From contig CAJTNK010000107.1 of the NCBI GenBank assembly GCA_910577885.1, forward strand, positions 1 to 6,367: a DNA stretch of 6,367 nucleotides, in the 5' to 3' direction. Origin of the DNA: an uncultured Rikenella sp. Lineage in GTDB: Bacteria > Bacteroidota > Bacteroidia > Bacteroidales > Rikenellaceae. The translations under genes and the position numbers were made by a program. Under the pieces are notes generated by a model. It was not told the origin of the DNA and searched no databases. It worked only from the letters and a program-made list of their open reading frames with translations. How positions within the stretch are numbered: position 1 is the stretch's first letter; the number at the start of each line of letters is the position of its first letter. This document shows, piece after piece, positions 1 to 4,497 of this stretch.

Positions 1-33
1 CAAGCGGTCTCTGGGTTCGCTGGCAGCGTCGGT

Positions 34-61
34 TGTTCACAAAAAGAACAGTTCCATCCGG
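34..61 (+). repeat. Degenerate end of the palindromic element found at 3717-3981
   Basis: These 28 bases match the right end of the downstream element (3950-3977) at 23 of 28 positions, and the reverse complement of its left end at about 24 of 28. They share the core TGTTCACA followed by an AAAGAACAGTTCC-like stretch. The other half of the terminal hairpin is not preserved: bases 24-34 do not pair with 39-49. This is therefore either a decayed or truncated copy, or a solo end. The rest of 1-133 holds no gene and no convincing promoter. Confidence 0.55.
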
Positions 62-133
62 CCACAAAGAACCGTTTGCACATTATACCGAAGCAACGTA
101 GGGGGTAAAAAGGCGTTAAATTTTCGTAGAGAG

Positions 134-1381
134 ATGTCGTTGGAGGGGAAACATATTTTGTTGGGAGTGACCGGGAGCATAGCTGCTTATAAGGCGGCTG
201 TGCTCGTTCGGTTATTGGTCCGTGAGGGAGCCGAGGTGAGGGTGGTGATGTCGGAGGCGGCACGCGATTTCGTGACGCCGTTGACTTTGGCCACGCTGTG
301 TCGGTATCCGGTGTTGGTCGACAATTTCGACCCGACCAATGGGGCATGGAATTCCCATATCTCGCTCGGAGAGTGGGCCGACCACTATCTGGTTGCGCCG
401 GCGACGGCCAATACGTTGGCCAAGATGGCTGCGGGGGTGGCGGACAACCTGCTGTTGTGTTCTTATCTTTCGGCGCGGTGCGGGGTGAGCGTGGCTCCGG
501 CGATGGACCTCGATATGTACCGGCATGCGGCTACGCAGGCCAATTTGGAGACGCTTCGCACTCGGGATGGAGTGGGGGTGGTCGAGCCGGGCGAGGGCGA
601 GTTGGCCAGCGGGCTGGTCGGGAAGGGGAGGATGGCGGAACCGGAGGAGATTGTCGACTACCTGCATCATGTTTTTGCCGCGGAAGAGTCTCCGTTGCGG
701 GGTAAAAAGATATTGGTCACGGCCGGGGCGACGGTCGAACCGATCGACCCGGTGCGGTTCGTGAGCAACTATTCGACCGGCAAGATGGGGTATGCGTTGG
801 CCGAGGCGTTGGCCGAGCGGGGGGCGCAGGTGGTGTTGGTTACGGGACATGCTACGGCTGTGTTGTCGCGACACTCTAATAATAATATAGAGAGGGTGAC
901 GGCTTTGTCGGCGGCGGAGATGTACGAGGCTTGTGCACGGCGGTTTCCGGAGATGGATGGGGCGGTGTTTTGTGCGGCGGTGGCCGATTACACTCCGGCG
1001 AAACCGATGGCGCAGAAGTACAAACACGATCCGTCGCAACCGTTCTTGTTGGAGTTGACGCCGACGCGCGATATTGCGGCCGAGATGGGGCGGATCAAAC
1101 GTCCGGGGCAGGTGACGGTCGGTTTTGCGTTGGAGACGGCGGCGGGAGCTGAGGCGGGGGATTATGCGCGGGGGAAGCTGGAGGCGAAGAGGTTGGATGC
1201 CATTGTGTTGAACTCGCTCAGCGATGCGGGGGCGGGGTTCGGTACGGATACGAACCGGGTGACGATCATAGGTCGGGACGTAGAGGGAGATGGGATTCGG
1301 GAGTGTGCGATTCCGTTGAAATCCAAGGTGGAGGTGGCTGGAGATATTGCTGATTTTATGTCGGGTTTGTTCGGGAGGTAG
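134..1381 (+). CDS. coaBC: Bifunctional phosphopantothenoylcysteine decarboxylase / phosphopantothenate-cysteine ligase
   Basis: This cytosolic enzyme catalyses two successive steps of coenzyme A synthesis. The C-terminal CoaB half joins 4'-phosphopantothenate to cysteine using CTP, and the N-terminal CoaC flavoprotein half decarboxylates the product to 4'-phosphopantetheine. The 415-residue length fits the fused family. CoaC (about 5-180) shows the FMN-binding GVTGSIAAYK (11-20), His75, the PAM loop (122-124) and GKGRM (163-167). CoaB (about 190-413) shows VTAGAT, DPVRFVSNYSTGKMG with Asn212, AAVADY (281-286), Lys295 (equivalent to E. coli Lys289) and VGFALET. Two decarboxylase positions differ from E. 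coli: Asp125 replaces Asn125, and Ser159 replaces Cys158. From memory this is usual in Bacteroidota. The ATG at 134 aligns with the E. coli N-terminus (MSL.GK), and only a weak purine stretch precedes it. A structured repeat begins 39 bases after the stop. Confidence 0.97.
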   Translation: MSLEGKHILLGVTGSIAAYKAAVLVRLLVREGAEVRVVMSEAARDFVTPLTLATLCRYPVLVDNFDPTNGAWNSHISLGEWADHYLVAPATANTLAKMAAGVADNLLLCSYLSARCGVSVAPAMDLDMYRHAATQANLETLRTRDGVGVVEPGEGELASGLVGKGRMAEPEEIVDYLHHVFAAEESPLRGKKILVTAGATVEPIDPVRFVSNYSTGKMGYALAEALAERGAQVVLVTGHATAVLSRHSNNNIERVTALSAAEMYEACARRFPEMDGAVFCAAVADYTPAKPMAQKYKHDPSQPFLLELTPTRDIAAEMGRIKRPGQVTVGFALETAAGAEAGDYARGKLEAKRLDAIVLNSLSDAGAGFGTDTNRVTIIGRDVEGDGIRECAIPLKSKVEVAGDIADFMSGLFGR

Positions 1382-1420
1382 GGGCTGTCTTGTTGAGGGG
1401 GCAGGGCGTGGCTTTTGGTG

Positions 1421-1524
1421 GGTTTTTCTCGCCCGGATGGCCAATCCCGAGTGCCGGAAGGCACCGCCTCCGTGGCGTAAGCGGAGCCCGCGCGGCCGAC
1501 GCGTTCGCGTCACGGCGCGCGGCC
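1421..1524 (+). repeat. Structured repeat, copy A (3' flank of coaBC)
   Basis: The copy starts 39 bases after the coaBC stop. Its first 48 bases (1421-1468) match 6297-6344, downstream of the protease gene, at 39 of 48 positions. It contains a hairpin GTGCC-GGAA-GGCAC (1451-1464) with a GNRA-type loop and a second hairpin CTCCG/CGGAG (1468-1486). An outer clamp CCGCGC (1488-1493) pairs with GCGCGG (1517-1522) and encloses the arm GACGCG-TT-CGCGTC (1498-1511). The hairpin-then-clamp plan is the same as in copies B to D, with an extra hairpin inserted between the two parts. Confidence 0.75.
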
Positions 1525-1542
1525 TTTGTTAGGGTAGACACA

Positions 1543-1644
1543 GCCCGGTTCGAGTGCCGAGCGGCACCGCGCGACTGCTGGAGTAGGAAATCGATCAAAC
1601 AACTCTCGGTTGTTTGATCAATTTCCGCCAGCGCGCGGACCATG
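1543..1644 (+). repeat. Structured repeat, copy B
   Basis: The copy opens with GCCCGGTTCG, shared with copy C. A perfect hairpin GTGCCG-AG-CGGCAC (1554-1567) follows. The outer clamp is CCGCGCG (1567-1573) with CGCGCGG (1632-1638). Inside it lies a long arm: GGAAAT (1586-1591) pairs with ATTTCC (1621-1626), then after one C/A mismatch GATCAAACAAC (1593-1603) pairs perfectly with GTTGTTTGATC (1609-1619) around a five-base loop. The arm sequence differs from copies C and D, but the fold is the same. Confidence 0.85.
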
Positions 1645-1661
1645 CAGGTTGCAACCGGCAG

Positions 1662-1765
1662 GCCCGGTTCGGGTGCTGAGCGGCACCGCGCGCCGCGCCT
1701 TAGAAGGAAATACGTTTGAACTACGTCAGTTGTTCAAACAGGATTTCCCAGGCGCGCGGTCAATG
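1662..1765 (+). repeat. Structured repeat, copy C
   Basis: Bases 1668-1765 match 1825-1922 (copy D) with three mismatches in 98. The first hairpin is GTGCTG-AG-CGGCAC (1673-1686), in which one G-C pair has become a G-T wobble. The clamp CCGCGCGCC (1686-1694) pairs with GGCGCGCGG (1751-1759). The arm pairs GGAAAT (1706-1711) with ATTTCC (1743-1748) and GTTTGAAC (1714-1721) with GTTCAAAC (1732-1739). Confidence 0.88.
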
Positions 1766-1824
1766 CCGGGTTGCTGCGCTCCTTCGAGTCGGCGCCAGCG
1801 GGTTTGTCTGAGCAAACACCAGTC

Positions 1825-1922
1825 TTCGTGTGCCGAGCGGCACCGCGCGCCCCGCCTTAGAAGGAAATACGTTTGAACTACGTCAGTTGTTCAAACAGGA
1901 TTTCCCAGGCGCGCGGTCAATG
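1825..1922 (+). repeat. Structured repeat, copy D (upstream of recN)
   Basis: This is a near-identical direct copy of C, offset by 157 bases. The first hairpin is the perfect GTGCCG-AG-CGGCAC (1830-1843). The clamp is 1843-1851 with 1908-1916, and the arm pairs 1863-1868 with 1900-1905 and 1871-1878 with 1889-1896. The last 69 bases (1854-1922) are identical to copy C (1697-1765). It ends 79 bases before the recN start. Confidence 0.88.
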
Positions 1923-2001
1923 ATTGTTTTTTGAAAGACGAGCCCCCGCCCCCCCGTGCGTCACCGGGCCCCAGACCAGAAAGATACAAGAGAAGATCAC
2001 C

Positions 2002-3690
2002 ATGTTACGGGAACTGAAGATAGAGAATTACGCCATCATCGAGCATCTCGACATCGCGTTTCATCCGGGACTCAACATCATTACCGGGGAGACCGGGGCC
2101 GGGAAATCGATCTTGTTGGGCGCCTTGTCGTTGCTGGGGGGGGCACGGGCCGATGCTGCGGCTATTCGGGACGGCGCGGCGTCGTGTGTGATCGAGGCGG
2201 CGTTCGATGTGCGCAATTACCGAGAGGATCTGCTGCCGGTCTTCGAGGAGAACGACCTCGACTGGGAGGACGAAATCACGATTCGCAGAACCATCTCGTC
2301 GGCGGGGAAAAGCCGGGCTTTCGTCGATGACGTGCCGGTGACACTGACCGTCCTGCGTGCCGTGGCGGATCGGCTGGTGGATATCCACTCGCAGCACCAG
2401 ACGCTGCTGTTGGCCGGGACGGGGTTTCAGACCCATCTGGTGGACGCCGTGGCGGGACAGGTGGACCGGGTGGCGGAATATACGGCGCTTTACAAACGGC
2501 TCCAGGGTTTGCGGGGCGAACTCTCCCGGGCGGAGCAGGCCAATGAGGCGGCGGCCAAGGAGCGCGATTATTTGCAGTACCAATTGGAACAACTCCTGGC
2601 TTTGAAGTTGCGCACCGGCGAGGTCGAGGAGTTGGAGGCGGAGCAAAACCTGTTGACCCATGCCGAGGAGATTGCTCAGGGGTTGGACTACTGTGTGGGG
2701 ATGCTGACGGCCGATAACGGGCCGCTCGAGGGGGGGGTGAATGCGGGGGTGAAGAGCATGGGAGCGGTTTTGGGGCGGTTGAAGGGGAAGTATACGGCGG
2801 CCGGGGAATTGGCGGCGCGGGTCGAGAGTGTCTACCTGGAGCTCAAGGACCTGGCCGACGAGTTCGAGAGGGGACGGGACGGGGTTCATGTCGATCCGGA
2901 GCGGCTGGCGGTGGTGACCGGGCGGTTGGACGATATTTATACGTTGTGTCGCAAGCATCGGATCGACGAGGCGAATGCCGAGGCGGAATTGTTGCGGTTG
3001 CAGGCGGAGTTGGATGCGCAGTTGCAGGAATTCGACGCGGCGGAGGGACGAATCGGAGAGCTTCGTCGCGAGATTGCGGCGTTGGAGGAGCGGGCAACCA
3101 AGGAGGCGGAACGGATGACGGCCGGGCGATTGAAGGCGGGGCCGAAGATTGCGAAGCATGTGGTGAAGACGCTCGGAAACTTGGGGATCCGGGGGGCGGT
3201 GTTCGAGGTCGAAATTACGCCGGCCGAGGGACTTACCGCTACGGGAGCCGATCGCATCGAGATGCTCTTCAGCGGCAATGCGGGGACGAAATCTCAGCCG
3301 ATCGAACAGGTGGCTTCCGGGGGGGAAATGGCCCGGGTGATGCTGGCGCTCAAGGGGCTGGTGGCCAAGAGTTTGCACCTGCCTACGATCATTTTCGACG
3401 AAATCGATACGGGGGTTTCGGGACAGGTGGCGGACCGTATGGGCGAGATCATTGCCGAGATGGGCGACTCGATGCAGGTCCTCAATATCACCCACTTGCC
3501 ACAGGTGGCGGCCAAGGGACAGCACCACTATTATGTTTATAAGGATGCTGGCGGTGCGGCTTCGGGGACGCATATCCGCGAGCTGTCCCAAACGGAGCGG
3601 GTCGAACACATTGCGGCGATGCTCAGCGGCAGTGCGGTCACCGACGCTGCCAGAACTCAAGCCAAAGAACTACTCAAACATGTATTATAA
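2002..3690 (+). CDS. recN: DNA repair protein RecN
   Basis: RecN is a cytosolic SMC-like ATPase recruited to double-strand breaks, where it aids recombinational repair. The 562-residue protein has the full family layout: an N-terminal ATPase half opening with LRELKIENYAIIEHL; Walker A GETGAGKS (29-36); a central antiparallel coiled coil (roughly 150-370) rich in Glu, Leu, Ala and Arg; and a C-terminal ATPase half with ABC signature SGGE (439-442), Walker B IIFDE (Asp466-Glu467) and switch histidine ITHLPQ (His498). The length is close to E. coli RecN. The ATG at 2002 is chosen because it aligns with the family start. The frame stays open upstream to a TTG at 1924, but those 26 residues look like translated C-rich spacer. 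The gene contains two G8 tracts (2136-2143 and 2730-2737) and a G7 at the signature motif. No SOS box or clear promoter was seen. Confidence 0.97.
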   Translation: MLRELKIENYAIIEHLDIAFHPGLNIITGETGAGKSILLGALSLLGGARADAAAIRDGAASCVIEAAFDVRNYREDLLPVFEENDLDWEDEITIRRTISSAGKSRAFVDDVPVTLTVLRAVADRLVDIHSQHQTLLLAGTGFQTHLVDAVAGQVDRVAEYTALYKRLQGLRGELSRAEQANEAAAKERDYLQYQLEQLLALKLRTGEVEELEAEQNLLTHAEEIAQGLDYCVGMLTADNGPLEGGVNAGVKSMGAVLGRLKGKYTAAGELAARVESVYLELKDLADEFERGRDGVHVDPERLAVVTGRLDDIYTLCRKHRIDEANAEAELLRLQAELDAQLQEFDAAEGRIGELRREIAALEERATKEAERMTAGRLKAGPKIAKHVVKTLGNLGIRGAVFEVEITPAEGLTATGADRIEMLFSGNAGTKSQPIEQVASGGEMARVMLALKGLVAKSLHLPTIIFDEIDTGVSGQVADRMGEIIAEMGDSMQVLNITHLPQVAAKGQHHYYVYKDAGGAASGTHIRELSQTERVEHIAAMLSGSAVTDAARTQAKELLKHVL

Positions 3691-3732
3691 ATCTATATAT
3701 TTGATCCCGTTCTTTGGCTACGGGCTAGAACT

Positions 3733-3756
3733 GTTCTCTTTGTGAACAAAGAGAAC
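3733..3756. repeat. Left terminal hairpin of the palindromic element
   Basis: GTTCTCTTTGT (3733-3743) and ACAAAGAGAAC (3746-3756) are perfect reverse complements separated by GA. The hairpin lies 43 bases after the recN stop. It has no following T-tract, so it is not a typical intrinsic terminator. Confidence 0.85.
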
Positions 3757-3941
3757 CAGAAAAACTTTAGCACGCATCCCGCTGGGATGCTTTGGCCGTG
3801 TCAGCCTGTGTGTTTGGGTGGGGTTCTTTTAGGCGCGCTGGGCTGCGAAAACCTTATTGCGCGCCCAAAAAGAATCCCCACCCACAACCCTGAGGCTTGC
3901 GGAGCCTAAGGCATAGCGTATGCTATCTGAAAGTTTCTTTG

Positions 3942-3965
3942 GTACTTTCTGTTCACAGAAAGTAC
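3942..3965. repeat. Right terminal hairpin of the palindromic element
   Basis: GTACTTTCTGT (3942-3952) and ACAGAAAGTAC (3955-3965) are perfect reverse complements separated by TC. In the inverted alignment it corresponds exactly to the hairpin at 3733-3756. The six differing stem positions fall in three paired sets, so pairing is kept in both. Confidence 0.85.
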
Positions 3966-4025
3966 AGTACCCTCCCGTCGCTAATGAATAGTATTCAAAT
4001 ACATAAAATTTAGAAGAGACAGAAT

Positions 4026-4484
4026 ATGAGAAAGAGATATTGGATACGGTCGGGGAAGTACGGCTTGTTTTTGGTATTGTTGTTTTTCGGGTTGTACGGG
4101 TTGATGCGGGTGTTCGGGAGCGCGGTTTCGTGGGAGGCGATTTTGAGCAGCGACCGGTGGTGGAAATTTGCGTTGGCGGTGGTCGGGTTTGCTTTGGTTT
4201 ATCCGTTTGTGGGGTACGTGCGTCGGCGGTTGACGTTCCGTGCGTCGGAACGGGTGGAGGAGGTGGAACGGGTGATGGGGATGTGCGGTTTCCGGCGGGT
4301 CGATCCGGAGGTGCATGGGGACAATGAGATGGTATTCGAGGCGGAGGGGGTGATGAAACGGGCGTCGCTGATGTGGGAAGACCGGATTGTGATTACGACC
4401 GATCGGGAGGGGGCGTCGTGGATCGAGGGGCAGCGGAAAGAGGCGGTGCGGGCGGCGTACAGGATGGGGACTTTCATTGCTTAA
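4026..4484 (+). CDS. Hypothetical two-helix membrane protein
   Basis: I do not recognise this 152-residue protein. The N-terminus is basic (RKRYWIR) and is followed by a hydrophobic helix at about 13-34. A short loop with Trp and Ser residues leads to a second helix at about 47-64, and an RRR stretch follows at 66-68. By the positive-inside rule both ends should face the cytoplasm, leaving a soluble domain of about 85 residues (68-152) inside. That domain alternates charged and hydrophobic residues and ends IVITTDREGASWIEG then a helical tail. No catalytic motif is apparent. The ATG at 4026 is the only good start, preceded by the purine stretch AGAAGAGA. The stop lies 13 bases before the protease start, suggesting co-transcription. 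Codon use (GCG, GGG, GTG, GAG) matches the neighbours, which supports a real gene. Confidence 0.8.
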   Translation: MRKRYWIRSGKYGLFLVLLFFGLYGLMRVFGSAVSWEAILSSDRWWKFALAVVGFALVYPFVGYVRRRLTFRASERVEEVERVMGMCGFRRVDPEVHGDNEMVFEAEGVMKRASLMWEDRIVITTDREGASWIEGQRKEAVRAAYRMGTFIA

Positions 4485-4497
4485 GGCGGTTTTGGAT

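Larger units (their letters stand above)
1382..2001. other. Repeat-filled gap between coaBC and recN
   Basis: This 620-base stretch holds no credible gene. It carries four copies of one structured repeat, at 1421-1524, 1543-1644, 1662-1765 and 1825-1922. Short spacers separate them, including a perfect 10-base palindrome GGTTGCAACC (1647-1656) and a small GTTTG/CAAAC hairpin (1802-1817). The last 79 bases before recN contain a C-rich run (C5, G, C7 at 1943-1955) and no recognisable Bacteroidota promoter. Short open frames through the repeats have no protein-like character and are not called. Confidence 0.8.
3717..3981. repeat. 265-bp nested palindromic (MITE-like) element
   Basis: The two ends are inverted repeats of 52 bases (3717-3768 and 3930-3981) that align without gaps at 39 of 52 positions. 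Each end contains its own perfect hairpin (3733-3756 and 3942-3965). The middle is a GC-rich long hairpin: GGGTGGGG (3816-3823) with CCCCACCC (3876-3883), then TTCTTTT with AAAAGAA, then GGCGCGC (3832-3838) with GCGCGCC (3859-3865). End repeats and middle hairpin share the same centre, near 3849, so the whole element can fold as one structure. Smaller hairpins lie at 3774-3790 (GCATCCC/GGGATGC), 3893-3907 and 3911-3923. It encodes no protein. No target-site duplication is obvious. It may be a non-autonomous mobile element or a family of structured chromosomal repeats. Confidence 0.8.
3691..4025. other. Gap between recN and the membrane protein gene
   Basis: These 335 bases hold no gene. Bases 3717-3981 are a nested palindromic element described separately. 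The left margin (3691-3716) is AT-rich and includes a TATATTTG resembling a Bacteroidota -7 box, without a matching -33 TTTG. The right margin (3982-4025) is also AT-rich, with a small GTATT/AATAC inverted repeat just before the next gene. It is the most plausible place for that gene's promoter, but no consensus box is clear. Confidence 0.7.

Noticed and set aside
212..1513. Long minus-strand open frame opposite coaBC (433 codons); similar ones lie opposite recN (2005-3660) and the protease (4507-6162)
   Set aside because: The frames are antisense to clearly conserved proteins and translate into Arg/Pro/His-rich sequence without domains. They arise because the G-rich sense codons rarely give stop codons on the other strand.
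1547..1558. GGTTCGAGTGCC resembling a tRNA T-arm
   Set aside because: No acceptor stem, anticodon arm or D-arm can be found upstream. The sequence is the shared left edge of repeat copies B and C.
1390..1617. Possible small protein in the coaBC-recN gap (75 codons), and another at 1610-1876
   Set aside because: Both run through the structured repeats, have no recognisable motif and would change with each repeat copy. The folding of the DNA explains the sequence better than coding does.
1593..1619. Integron attC-like site (CAAC..GTTG arms)
   Set aside because: The expected R and L core boxes with unpaired extrahelical bases are missing, and no integrase or gene cassettes are present.
1543..1922. 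CRISPR-like repeat and spacer array
   Set aside because: The repeats are about 100 bases, few, and diverged in their arms. The spacers are of unequal length (17 and 59 bases) and no cas gene is present.
1924..2001. TTG at 1924 as the recN start
   Set aside because: The extra 26 residues are Pro/Arg-rich translation of a C-rich spacer. The conserved RecN N-terminus begins exactly at the ATG at 2002.
3696..3703. TATATTTG, a perfect match to the Bacteroidota -7 box TAnnTTTG
   Set aside because: No TTTG lies about 19-20 bases upstream, and it sits directly after the recN stop with only the palindromic element downstream. A chance match in AT-rich sequence is likely.
3733..3756. Intrinsic terminator for recN
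   Set aside because: The perfect hairpin is followed by CAGAAAAAC, not a T-tract, and belongs to the inverted-repeat end of the palindromic element. Some termination effect is still possible.
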